The notes below the pieces were generated by a model. It had not been told where the DNA came from. It ran no database searches and saw only the letters and a program-made list of their open reading frames with translations. The position numbers and the translations under genes are program-made. From the NCBI GenBank assembly GCA_026770615.1, contig MU631782.1, forward strand, positions 1-20,570: 20,570 bases of DNA. Reading direction: 5' to 3'. The stretch comes from Pavlovales sp. CCMP2436 (lineage: Eukaryota > Haptophyta > Pavlovophyceae > Pavlovales). Shown here one piece after another: positions 1-7,623 of this stretch. The first letter of the stretch is position 1. Every line of letters starts with the position of its first letter.

Positions 1-43
1 GGCGGGGCCCCCGGGGGCCCTGCGGGGCTTTCTAAGAGCCGGC
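1..43. mobile_element. Truncated end of a MITE-like element
   Basis: The first 43 bases match 4207-4249 almost base for base. They consist of a GC palindromic core (GGGCCCCCGGGGG-like) followed by the terminal repeat TTTCTAAGAGCCGGC at 29-43. The rest of this copy lies outside the window, so its other terminus and target duplication cannot be examined. Identity as a mobile element rests on the complete copy at 4093-4249. Confidence 0.6.
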
Positions 44-345
44 GCCCCAGGCGGTAGAAGTGACATCATGTAACACAATCAGACGCCAGCTTGGATCTCG
101 ATCAAAAATATAACGCCGCAAGCTCGGCTATGTCTCAAGCGGAATGATGAACAAACAAGCGGGAAGCTAACTTAATTGACAAATTGTCGTTTGCATAAAG
201 TTGCATGAAAGTTGCTGATTTAAGGAAGCTGATATAGATAGCTAACTAGTTAGTTATACCTCGACCGATATTTAAATCAAAATGGATTTGCAGTATACCC
301 ATGGATGAGCCAACTGCCAAACGGACCAATTTAAACTTATTCGCA

Positions 346-395
346 CGTCGTTATGAACAGACGAAATGAGGGGTCTCGAGCGGAATAAATTATAT
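346..395 (+). repeat. Dispersed repeat family A, copy 1
   Basis: About 50 bp reading roughly CGTCGTTATGAAC, GACGA, GATGAG, then CTCGAGCGGAATAAATTATAT. Related copies are at 4624-4674 (+), 4961-4999 (-) and 8951-9003 (-). The copy ends four bases from the stop codon of the minus-strand ABC-F remnant, so an insertion here may have defined the present end of that reading frame. No coding capacity is seen. Confidence 0.6.
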
Positions 396-885
396 CTACT
401 AGAGCCCGAGGATACCCTTGCGCCCGGCCGAGCGCGCGGCGGCGAGGGCCACCTCGCCGGTGTTCGCGACGTCGCCCTCCGCGCCCTTCCGCGCGATGTA
501 CTCCTCGTACTCGCCCCACGTGCCCGAGAAGGAGCTCGTGCGCCCGTCACCGTGCAGCAGCAGCAGGTGCGTGCACACGCGGTCGAGGAACCAACGATCG
601 TGCGAGACGATGACGGCGCAGCCCGTGTACGACGCGAGGGCCTGATAGAAAACGGAATATTTCATAAATAAATTATAGTTATATTTAAATGTGTCGTTGA
701 TGAAGCGAAGCCCGTGTACGAGGCGAGGGCCTGATAGAAAACATCAGCATAAACATGAACATAAGAAATTATAAATTATTAAATAATAATATAATCACAA
801 GAATACCTCCTCGAGCGAGCGCAGCGTGTCGACGTCGAGGTCGTTGGTGGGCTCGTCGAGTAAGAGCAGGTTGCACCCCTAATCA

Positions 886-1005
886 AAAAGAAAAAGAAAA
901 GAAAGAAAGAAAGAAAAGTTATGTGCTAACGGCTCATCAGTGCCCGAGAAAGAGCAAGTTGCAACCCTGTCGCAGTTACGTGTGTGTGGGGGGGGAGGGG
1001 GGGGG
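886..1005. repeat. Purine tract and G-run inside the ABC-F intron
   Basis: An A/G-only tract (AAAAAGAAAAAGAAAAG then GAAA repeats) occupies about 886-918. A G-run of eight Gs, one A and nine Gs lies at 988-1005. On the ABC-F (-) strand these are polypyrimidine tracts next to the real and the duplicated 3' splice sites. The plus-strand G-run could form a quadruplex. Confidence 0.6.
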
Positions 1006-1200
1006 ATTGGTGCTTAAAGAGAAATGAGTGGCTCAGCGTGCTCGACAGAAGGTGAGTGAATATAGGCTTGCTCGACGCAAGACATTAATGAGTCCTGGCA
1101 GTAGGGATGGTAGACGTGGAGTTGGCGACGAAGTCGTAGCAGATGCCACAGGGCCGTTTCCGAGGCCGGACGTACGTAAAGATGTTTACACACGCACTAC

Positions 1201-1260
1201 GTTTCTTCTTCTTCTTCTTCTTCTTCTTCTTCTTCTTCTTCTTCTTCTTCTTCTTCTTCT
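1201..1260. repeat. (TTC)n / (GAA)n trinucleotide microsatellite
   Basis: About 19 uninterrupted CTT/TTC units sit in the long ABC-F intron between exon pieces A and B. A plus-strand open frame through this tract yields a poly-leucine run, which is an artefact of the repeat. On the ABC-F sense strand it is a GAA purine tract. Confidence 0.9.
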
Positions 1261-1523
1261 AATTGGCATTACGGACTTGAGCGCCTTGGCAATTACACAC
1301 ATTTCCAAGCACGTATTTTTATACACGCATTTTCATAGATAAATTTACAGATATTTACACACGCATTACGATTTTATGTTATTATTCTAATTGGCAATTT
1401 GGCAGTACCGACTTGAGTGCTTTGGCGAGGTGCACGCGTCCACGCTCGCCGCCATATGCGTTTTACGGCCAACCGACATATCAATTAATTGACTGCGTTT
1501 TAAAACTGTAAAAGGTCGGCACG

Positions 1524-2588
1524 ATGTCATGTGGCAAGCTGCAACAGGCAGGAGGTGAGCTGGGCGAGCTCGAGGCGCCGCAACAGGCTCAGGCGGCGCT
1601 GCAGTTGGCGCTGGCGGCGTTGGACGAGCGCGGCCGGCTCTTTGAGATCGAGCAAGGACGGCGCGCAGTCAGTGCGGACATCTTCGCGGACACGGCTTAC
1701 GCGGTACTACACGCTGCTGTTAAGGCGGCCGAGTGCGCGGCGGCGAAGTTGCCGCCAAAGTGCGGCTGCCAGCAGTACATCGCGCGGCGGCGGCGCTACT
1801 GCACGCTGCGAGCCCAGACGGGGGAGAAGTTCTGCTCGCAGCACGCTGCCGACGCGGAGAGCGCTGCGCGGTTGCTCACCGGTGGCCATGGCTCGACCGT
1901 CGCCCTCAGCCACACCCAGCCGGCAGGCGGCCGCGTGAAGACCAACATCGGGCGCCGCATGAAGAGCATGACAGACCCGCTCGCAAGGCCGACGCCACTC
2001 GCAGCGCCGCCCGCGTGGTGTGCGCTGCTCGAGCCCGCCACCGGTCCCGTGCTGGTCGACGTGGGCTGCGCCAAGGGACGCTTCGTGCAGGCGCTCGCCG
2101 CCTCGAGCGAGTCGCGCCACCCGCGCGCGCAGACAGCCGCCGCGGCCTGCGCGAGACTGCTCACGCCCGACGAGGCCGGCGGCGACGGCGACGGCGGGGA
2201 ACACTGGCGCTTCGTCGGCGTGGAGATCTTCCGCCAACTCGCCGAGGCTGCGCAGGAGTGGGCCGCCGCGCGCACCGAGCGCTCCGCCGCATTCGTGTGC
2301 GCCAATGCAGGTTTGAACGAGGGCGCCGAGCTTGCGCGTGTCTGCGAGGGCCTCGACGTGCGGTGCCTCTGCCTCCAGTTCCCGGACCCGTGGGGAGGTG
2401 CGGCAAAAAAAAAAAAAAAAAAAAACCTCAACTTCGAATACTACTACTGCAATTTGCTTGGAGCACTTTTAAAATTGTAACGTCTTCAACAACTGTGAAC
2501 AAAAAAATGCTGATTAGGTGCTTCTCTCTCTCTACTACTACTTACTACATGATTATCATATATATGTATATGTACATATATATATATA

Positions 2589-2620
<32 letters not shown>

Positions 2621-3599
2621 CATATATCTATATATATATAGATATATATAGATATATAGATATATATAGCCGAACGTCAGTGGTCATGTCACTGCGTGTC
2701 AAGTGATCCGTCTATCACGCTGGGGCTGAGATCTTGGATGGGCAGGGAGGGGGGCAGGGTCACGTCTACGCCCTGTCCTCTCCTCATAATATATATGTGC
2801 GTGGGTGTATATATATATATATATATATATAACAGCGCACGCCGCCGAGCAGCGTAAGGCGAACCCCGCCGAGATCGCTCCCGACGGCTCGCCCGTCGCG
2901 GCCGCCGACTCGGCGGCGGAGCACCCGCTGAGCGCGGCCGAGCGCTTCGCCAAGCCAAAGGTGACCCTACTGCTTACTTCTCTACTTCTTTTACCTCCTC
3001 TAACTAAGGTGACCCTACTGCTTACTGCTCTGCTTCTTTTACCTCCTCTAACTAAGGTGACCCTACTGCTTACTGCTCTGCTTCTTTTGCCTCCTCTAAC
3101 TAAGGTGACCCTACTGCTTACTGCTCTGCTTCTTTTGCCTCCTCTAACTGCTCTGCTTCTTTTACTTTCTTCTAACTTCTCTCTTTCATTTACTTTCTTC
3201 TTCTTTCTTACATCTACTTTCTTCCAACTACTTTCTTGCTCTCAGTTCAAGCGGCGGCGTCTCTTCGGCTCGGCAAGCGTCGCGCGCACGGTCGCTGTAA
3301 TTCTGCCCCCCGGTGCACTGTTCTACGCCGCGTCTGACGTGGCGGCCGTGGCGCTGGAGATCCGCGACGCCCTCGAGGCGGTCAACGGCGCATTCGTCGA
3401 ACACCGGCTGCACCGCGACCCGGCGGCGTGTGGCACGGACACGGACCTGCCCGGCGTGGCGGACGGCGTCGGCGGCGGGCGCACGTGGCTGCGGCGGACT
3501 CCGTTTGGAATTCCGACTGAGCGCGAGCTCGTTTGTGAAATCGAGTGGCGACCTGTCTACCGCATGCTGTATCGGCGCACCGAGCTGTCACTGCCTTAA
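1524..3599 (+). CDS. tRNA (guanine-N7)-methyltransferase, TrmB type, with TRM13-like CCCH zinc finger
   Basis: TrmB transfers methyl from SAM to N7 of G46 in the tRNA variable loop. Three exons, 1524-2397, 2836-2960 and 3246-3599, join in phase (introns GTGCGG...AACAG and GTGACC...CTCAG) to encode 450 residues. Residues about 80-107 (CGCQQYIARRRRYC, then GEKFCSQH) match the CCCH zinc finger of the tRNA methyltransferase TRM13, with likely ligands C82, C93, C104 and H107. A basic linker follows, then the SAM site VDVGCAKGRF (about 178-187), GVEI, and the TrmB signature FPDPW (286-290). Exon 3 supplies FKRRRLF and ends with TPFGIPTERELVCEIEW and VYRMLYRR, as in plant/plastid TrmB. Exon 2 is a 41-residue Ala-rich insert between FPDPW and KRRR. 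ATG 1524 is the first in-frame Met of the long ORF. The enzyme call is firm; the zinc-finger call is good; organelle targeting is not evident. Confidence 0.85.
2398..2835 (+). other. Intron 1 of the TrmB gene, rich in simple repeats
   Basis: It starts GTGCGG directly after FPDPWG and ends AACAG. It contains an A-run of about 21 (2404-2425), (CATA)n and (TA)n microsatellites at about 2558-2670, and an (AT)n tract at 2807-2830 immediately before the acceptor. Reading through the donor gives poly-lysine and then a stop at 2480, which supports splicing here. Confidence 0.75.
2961..3245 (+). repeat. Intron 2 of the TrmB gene, built from 48-bp tandem repeats
   Basis: Three full 48-bp units begin at 2961, 3009 and 3057; a fourth, slightly shortened unit begins at 3105. 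Each starts GTGACCCTACTGCTTACT and the full ones end CCTCTAACTAAG. A pyrimidine-rich tail runs to the acceptor CTCAG at 3245. The exon before it ends AAG|GTGACC, so every unit boundary recreates an AAG|GTGACC junction. The intron is 285 nt, a multiple of three with no stop in the gene's frame, so retention would add 95 Leu/Thr/Pro-rich residues between KPK and FKRRR. The TrmB family motif is contiguous only when it is removed. Confidence 0.8.
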
Positions 3600-4092
3600 T
3601 TAGGTTAAATACCCGCGAGCACAGACGCCGTGCTACAGTGAGTCAGTGAGTGCCCTACTTCTGCACCCGCCAGTAGTGTTTCCTCAACGCTTGGGTCCTG
3701 TCGGCTAGACCCCTGAGACGGATCCTATCCAAACCTATGCAATAGGATGGGTGCGCACTGCTGCCATTGGTCTCCCCTTCGTGCTCCGGAGCTGACCCTT
3801 GGAAGATAGGGTCTCCAGAGGCAAATAAAAAGCCTTGGCCCATCAGAACCTCCTCAATAACTAATTAAGTACTACTAATTAAATGCCAAATTTGAAGAAC
3901 TAAATATTCCTAATCCTATCCAATAGAAAATTCTCAGGGTGGTACCGATAAGTGCGTGACCAGAGGGCGCTTTGGGCTGCACCAGGGGTGCGCCAAACAC
4001 ATCTGGGGGTGTCTAGACTACCTCACACACCACGCTGAGCCCCCCTCCGCCTAGAGCAGGTCCGCGTCGACGCGCTGGCAAGCTACTGGCAC
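3600..4092. other. Intergenic region with short dispersed repeats
   Basis: No gene recognised. 3611-3640 (ACCCGCGAGC, AGACGCCGTG, TACAGTGA) recurs at 4780-4809 in the same orientation. 3703-3752 recurs inverted at 4455-4513. A 62-residue minus-strand open frame (3843-3655) resembles nothing I know and is probably chance. Confidence 0.5.
3703..3752 (-). repeat. Dispersed repeat family E, copy 1
   Basis: The minus strand reads CCCATCCTATTGCATAGG, then GGATAGGATC, then CAGGGGTCTAGCCG. This matches the plus strand at 4455-4513. The two copies flank the MITE-like element at 4093-4249 in opposite orientation. Confidence 0.55.
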
Positions 4093-4249
4093 GCCGGCTC
4101 TTAGAAAAGGCGTAACGTACGGGGATTATCCGTGGGCCCCCGGGGGCCCCGTGGGCCCCCGGGCTATGTGACAAGTTAGTTATATGTTAGTCACATAGGC
4201 GCCTCCGGCGGGGGCCCCGGGGGCCCTGCGGGGCTTTCTAAGAGCCGGC
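4093..4249. mobile_element. MITE-like element with 15-bp terminal inverted repeats
   Basis: The element begins GCCGGCTCTTAGAAA (4093-4107) and ends with the exact reverse complement TTTCTAAGAGCCGGC (4235-4249). TGGCAC directly precedes it (4087-4092) and directly follows it (4250-4255), a likely 6-bp target duplication (7 bp if the terminal C is shared). The interior is a nested GC palindrome (GGGCCCCCGGGGGCCCC twice) around an AT-rich centre (TTAGTTATATGTTAG). At 157 bp it cannot code for a transposase. A second copy ends at position 43. Superfamily is unassigned. Confidence 0.75.
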
Positions 4250-4454
4250 TGGCACGTGCGCCCACATGCTCAAAATCTGGCCCCCATGCTGAAATTTCTG
4301 TATTCTTTTGTAGTGATTTCAAGAGATCATAACGGACCAACTGGAGGCCGCATCGTCAATCTGATTGATTCCTGGATATCCCCGTGTCGTCTTGTCCATG
4401 GTGATGTGCGGTGACCCTAGGTCCCCGCCGCGCGGTTCGTCGACTACAGCGTGC

Positions 4455-4513
4455 CGAACCCATCCTATTGAATAGGTTTGAAAGCCTATTGAATAGGCTC
4501 AGGGGTCTAGCCG
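4455..4513 (+). repeat. Dispersed repeat family E, copy 2
   Basis: It reads GAACCCATCCTATTGAATAG, then GAATAGGCTCAGGGGTCTAG. The internal hexamer CTATTGAATAGG is repeated twice about 20 bp apart. It pairs with the inverted copy at 3703-3752. Confidence 0.55.
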
Positions 4514-4623
4514 CTGTGGAGACCTGTCAGGGGACGGACGTATTTCTAGATATTTACACACGCAGCGCAATCATAATTACTGAGCCTGTGCCCTAATTAT
4601 GCGAGTTCACTCTTCGCAGTGAG

Positions 4624-4674
4624 GTCGTTATGAACCGACGACGATGAGAGGACTTGAGCGGAATAAATTATATT
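4624..4674 (+). repeat. Dispersed repeat family A, copy 2
   Basis: It reads GTCGTTATGAACCGACGACG, then ATGAGAGGACTTGAGCGG, then AATAAATTATATTA. This is the best-preserved plus-strand copy and matches 346-395. Confidence 0.65.
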
Positions 4675-4960
4675 AATGAAGAGGGGTTCGGGCTGGCGTT
4701 GTTTCAAGTCCAAGTCAAGCTGATCTTAGCTCTCCGACGCAGGCTTCTGGAATAGATTATATACTTTATGTTTTATGCACCCGCGAGCGCAGACGCCGTG
4801 GTACAGTGATGGCCAGCTGGGAGGTCTTCAAATCGAGCTGAGTGGGGCCTGCCGTCAGTCGGTGTGTCAGCGGTCTGTATTGCTGATAGGGATTCAAGCT
4901 GGCGTCTGACTGTCCTGAGATTGTGCTGTTCTGAGCGCTGCGTTGCCGTGTCAGTCTATA

Positions 4961-4999
4961 TATATTTCATTTCGCTCGAGTCCTCTAATCGTCGTCTGG
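4961..4999 (-). repeat. Dispersed repeat family A, copy 3
   Basis: The minus strand reads CCAGACGACGATTAGAGGAC, then TCGAGCGAAATGAAATATA. It is inverted relative to copies 1 and 2 and preserves the core GAGGACTCGAGCG. Confidence 0.6.
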
Positions 5000-5509
5000 C
5001 TGGGTGTAAGCGTTTATTGGCTGCATACCGTGTCGACTAGGTTGCCTCATTTACTTGTTTAATAATAGTGCTTATTTAGCATTCCCCAACTTGCAGCCTG
5101 GAGGCGTACGGGCATGACATGGGAGGGTCAGCGCATCGTTCGTCTCATGTGCTATCTTACTCCCCGCGTCGTCTCTCCGCCACGATCCTTGCTCGTCGTC
5201 GCATCGCGCCGCCGCGATCCTGCGCATAATTACAACAAACCATACACGCAGAAAACCTCCGTATAGCCTGAACCGTGCTACATTAACTAATATATTGTTA
5301 AAAACACCAATTTGCTGAGTGCAGTCGTACGGGTGCGACCGTGCCGCGATGCAAACTGACGGCAGCTTTGCTCGACAGCTTAACTTATAACTAACTAGTT
5401 AGGTCGCATCTATTTACGGAACTCACTATTTCCATCGCCGATCCGATACACTCTTGACACAGATTTGATGTTGCACCTCCCTGGATTCCCTCAAACTATG
5501 TATATCTTG

Positions 5510-5572
5510 GTGGCTCAGCATGGTTCAACAGGTGTTGTTCAGTCACTGGCTTGGTCGACGTCAGGCTGAGGT
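5510..5572 (-). repeat. Dispersed repeat family B, copy 1
   Basis: The minus strand reads ACGTCGACCAAGCCAGTGAC, then AACACCTGTTGAACCATGCT, then GAGCC. It is the inverted counterpart of 9088-9143. No coding function was recognised. Confidence 0.6.
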
Positions 5573-5905
5573 CGAGCGATCAACCCAAACCCCCCATCAA
5601 ACTACTCTGAGATTTTCCATCTAGACCGACGTCTCACTACTCACCAGGAGCACATCCACAGACCCGCTGCAGAAACAGTTGCACCCGTGAATTATATGAG
5701 AATCCGATATTATAATTTTGTATGAAATGTTAGTTCTGGAGCTTGCCCGGCAGCATGGCGGACGGGAGCGAAGCGGCGAACGGAGTGGTGCACTAGGAGT
5801 TCCTGCGGGGCAGGCTGGGCTTGCAGCGTCACATCGCTATTCAAAGCATATTACCTATCGCCATCTGACGGTGCGCGCGTACTGCGAGCCCGTGTCAGTA
5901 CTTAC

Positions 5906-6563
5906 GAAGATCTTCTTCGCCGATTCAGACTAAGTGTGCGCGCTACGTCTTGTTCTACTACGGCTGCAAATCTTGGGTCCTGACCTCGAAGCTGTGGCAA
6001 AGGCTGAACGTGTTCCACAACCGCTGCATGGGAGCGATGGCGAAGAAAAATCTAATGCACGCTTCCTCCTCCGACTTCATCTTTAAACACGTCGCCCTCG
6101 GCCTCACAACAGACATGATCAGTATATTTAGAATCTGTTAGTAAGCTGGGCAGGACATGTGATGCACATGCATGTCGCATGAGCATGCTGAGACTTCCTC
6201 GCAACTTCATGACATCGTGGGTCAACGCATTGCGACGCAACGTTCGACCGCTGATATCCTACGGACTCGACCTTATTCACGAGCTCAATAACGTTGGCGT
6301 CAACCTTGACGGGCAAGCAGTCGGCGTTGGCGTCTCGACGAGCTGGGGCAAGGCCGCACAAGACATGGCGTCCTGGCGAGAACTGACGAGACTAACGGAC
6401 GTGAAACCCATCTATAAGAATACCCGAACGAAATCGCCTGTTCGGAGCTCTATCAGCGCTTTGGTACCACCACAAGGTGACGTATTAACAGTTCAACACT
6501 AACAGCCGGGCCTCCTGGGCGCAGAGACTGCGCTCCCGGCGGTGAAAGGGGCATCATAACATA
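5906..6563 (+). mobile_element. LINE remnant: C-terminal end of a reverse-transcriptase polyprotein plus 3' tail
   Basis: Broken frames read TKCARYVLFYYGCKSWVLTS, then LWQRLNVFHNRCMGAM (about 5926-6030). After a frame break comes SWAGHVM, then LRLPRNFMTSWVNALRR (about 6185-6240), then PLISYGLDLIHELNNVGVNL (about 6250-6309) and AQDMASWRELTRL. This order (YGCxxW, LxxFhxRCm, WaGHvmRm, RLPrkfmtsW, AQDRxxWR) is the usual C-terminal tail of non-LTR reverse transcriptases. Stops and frameshifts make it inactive, and the catalytic YADD palm region is absent. The 3' end (6502-6563) carries a hairpin and ends AGGGGCATCATAACA, shared with 19735-19794. Confidence 0.8.
6514..6539 (+). other. Conserved hairpin in the LINE 3' tail
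   Basis: CCTGG, G, CGCAG, AGA, CTGCG, CT, CCCGG fold as two stacked stems around an AGA loop. The second copy at 19783-19758 keeps the fold, with CCTGG pairing perfectly to CCAGG. It is a plausible recognition structure for the element's reverse transcriptase. Confidence 0.5.
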
Positions 6564-6711
6564 GCATATAAAGAATAGCAGCACCATGGGAATAACGTGG
6601 AATCCCTCGTCACGTAATTAATTCTGATCCTCACAAGTTAATCTTATTAACTAAGTTAACTAATTCTAAAAAAAAACTACTGCACAAAAGAGAGCTCTTC
6701 AAGGCAACTAG

Positions 6712-7623
6712 TTAGATACACCTCAGTTGAAGAACGGCCGGGTCGGGCAGGTGCGCGTGCGCGTCCACGAAGCGCTCGATGGCGTAGTGCTCGAACGAAT
6801 CATACGCCTTGGCGTCGTGAACGAAGCTCGCGACGCCGCGCGCGTCGTGCGACTTGGGCAGGCCGTAAGCGTCGTGCGTCTCCCACCAGCGCGCGCGTCT
6901 GCCCTCGGTCGTGCGGTTGGTCGCCACCTCGGCCTTGAGCCACGCAACCATCTCGGAACCCATCGCGAGGACGTTGGCGTCGGGCGTGTCCATGCTCGAA
7001 ATGAAGCTCACTTTGGAGACGGTGACTGGGTTGAGGATGCGGCGCAGGCCCCGCCACAATCCGTCAAACAGGATCCCCGAGTTGTAGATCACGGCCAGCC
7101 CCAGTCGCTCCGGGTAGTGCTGCAGGAGCCACACGAAATTGTTGGCAGCCCTCGGGTCGGAGTCGCGCATGCTGTACCCGTGGAAGTCGATGAAGAGAAC
7201 CCACTTTGCCGCGCGGCTGCCGTCGGCATCCAGCAGCACCTGCGCGTCCTCCAGCACGCGCGTTAGGTGCGCAACCGACTTGTGTGGGTCGAAGCGGTCG
7301 TGCGCCGTGGCGAAGCAAGTGTACATCAGCAGCCGCCCTTGTGCGTCAAAGCCGACGGGCCGGAGCGAGTGAGACATCGGGTCGCGCGAGCAGAGCTCGC
7401 AGGCGATGCGCTGCGGCTGCACCTTCACCCGCCAGCGCCAGCTGCCGGTCAGCTGCGCGGCCGCCTTCGCCGTGTCCCCCTCGTTTGCAACGAGGTAGCG
7501 ACGCAAGGTTTGGTCGCTCAGGAACGCGCCCAGCCCCTCGTCCGCGTCGCCGCCCACCGCCCCGGCCACGCCCGCACGCACAAGCTCGAGCGCGGCCGCG
7601 TCATCATCGGGGGAACTTGCCAT
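6712..7623 (-). CDS. CRAL-TRIO (Sec14-like) lipid-transfer domain protein
   Basis: Sec14-type proteins bind and exchange phospholipids or other hydrophobic ligands in the cytosol and at membranes. This intronless 303-residue ORF starts at ATG 7623 and stops at TAA 6714-6712. Residues about 30-66 form the CRAL-TRIO N-terminal helical part (FLSDQTLRRYLVANEGD through GSWRWR). Residues about 85-235 form the Sec14 lobe: GRLLMYTCF, then WVLFIDFHGYSMRDSD, then the diagnostic HYPERLGLAVIYNSGILFD and a helix ending TVSKVSFIS. There is no signal peptide or membrane segment, and no GOLD or spectrin domain is attached. The short C-terminal extension is unassigned. The ligand cannot be told from sequence. 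It is convergent with the LINE remnant; a short motif 127 nt upstream of the ATG recurs upstream of the NTMT gene. Confidence 0.9.
   Translation of the reverse strand: MASSPDDDAAALELVRAGVAGAVGGDADEGLGAFLSDQTLRRYLVANEGDTAKAAAQLTGSWRWRVKVQPQRIACELCSRDPMSHSLRPVGFDAQGRLLMYTCFATAHDRFDPHKSVAHLTRVLEDAQVLLDADGSRAAKWVLFIDFHGYSMRDSDPRAANNFVWLLQHYPERLGLAVIYNSGILFDGLWRGLRRILNPVTVSKVSFISSMDTPDANVLAMGSEMVAWLKAEVATNRTTEGRRARWWETHDAYGLPKSHDARGVASFVHDAKAYDSFEHYAIERFVDAHAHLPDPAVLQLRCI

Larger units (their letters stand above)
399..1453 (-). pseudogene. 5'-truncated EttA-like ABC-F ATPase gene (three exon pieces)
   Basis: ABC-F proteins are soluble twin-ATPase factors that act on the ribosomal E site. Only the end of the second ATPase domain is present. 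Piece A (1453-1409) reads GGERGRVHLAKALKS, the ABC signature region. Piece B (878-807) reads GCNLLLLDEPTNDLD and onward to LRSLEE, the Walker B. Piece C (641 to the stop at 399) starts ALASYTGCAVIVSHDRWFLD, containing the H-loop, and continues to GTWGEYEEYIARK, typical of EttA. The pieces join in phase across introns 1408-879 (GTACTG to TTAG) and 806-642 (GTATTC to ATCAG). Piece A has no AG acceptor, and its frame meets a TAA within about 12 bases upstream; the Ser before GGER is Tyr. The first domain and the linker are absent and the divergent TrmB gene starts 70 bp away, so this looks like a recently broken gene. An AAG|GTATCC donor near 407 leaves open a further 3' exon, but none was seen. 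Confidence 0.75.
4250..5905. other. Repeat-rich intergenic region
   Basis: No gene recognised over about 1.65 kb. It contains the dispersed repeats listed separately (families A, B and E). It also has a TATTTACACACGC motif at about 4550-4563 that recurs at about 1352-1365 and, diverged, near 1181. ATTCAAGCTGGCGTCTGACT near 4893 recurs inverted at about 81-100. Palindromic TAACTAGTTA occurs near 5393 and also near 242. The 71-residue open frame 5718-5933 has no recognisable domain. Confidence 0.45.

Noticed and set aside
1028..1342. 104-codon ORF with a long poly-Leu run
   Set aside because: The run is the (TTC/CTT)n microsatellite inside the ABC-F intron; no domain is present.
1454..1523. 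Shared bidirectional promoter between the ABC-F and TrmB genes
   Set aside because: The ABC-F piece lacks its 5' two-thirds, so its native promoter cannot be here; TAAAACGCA occurs twice but has no demonstrated role.
2961..3150. Direct repeats that might suggest a CRISPR array
   Set aside because: The 48-bp units are strictly contiguous with no spacers and lie within a spliced eukaryotic gene.
2805..3599. Single 264-codon ORF with leucine-rich repeats
   Set aside because: It crosses an (AT)n tract and a repeat-built intron; the TrmB motif is contiguous only after splicing 2961-3245, so I do not call a leucine-rich-repeat protein.
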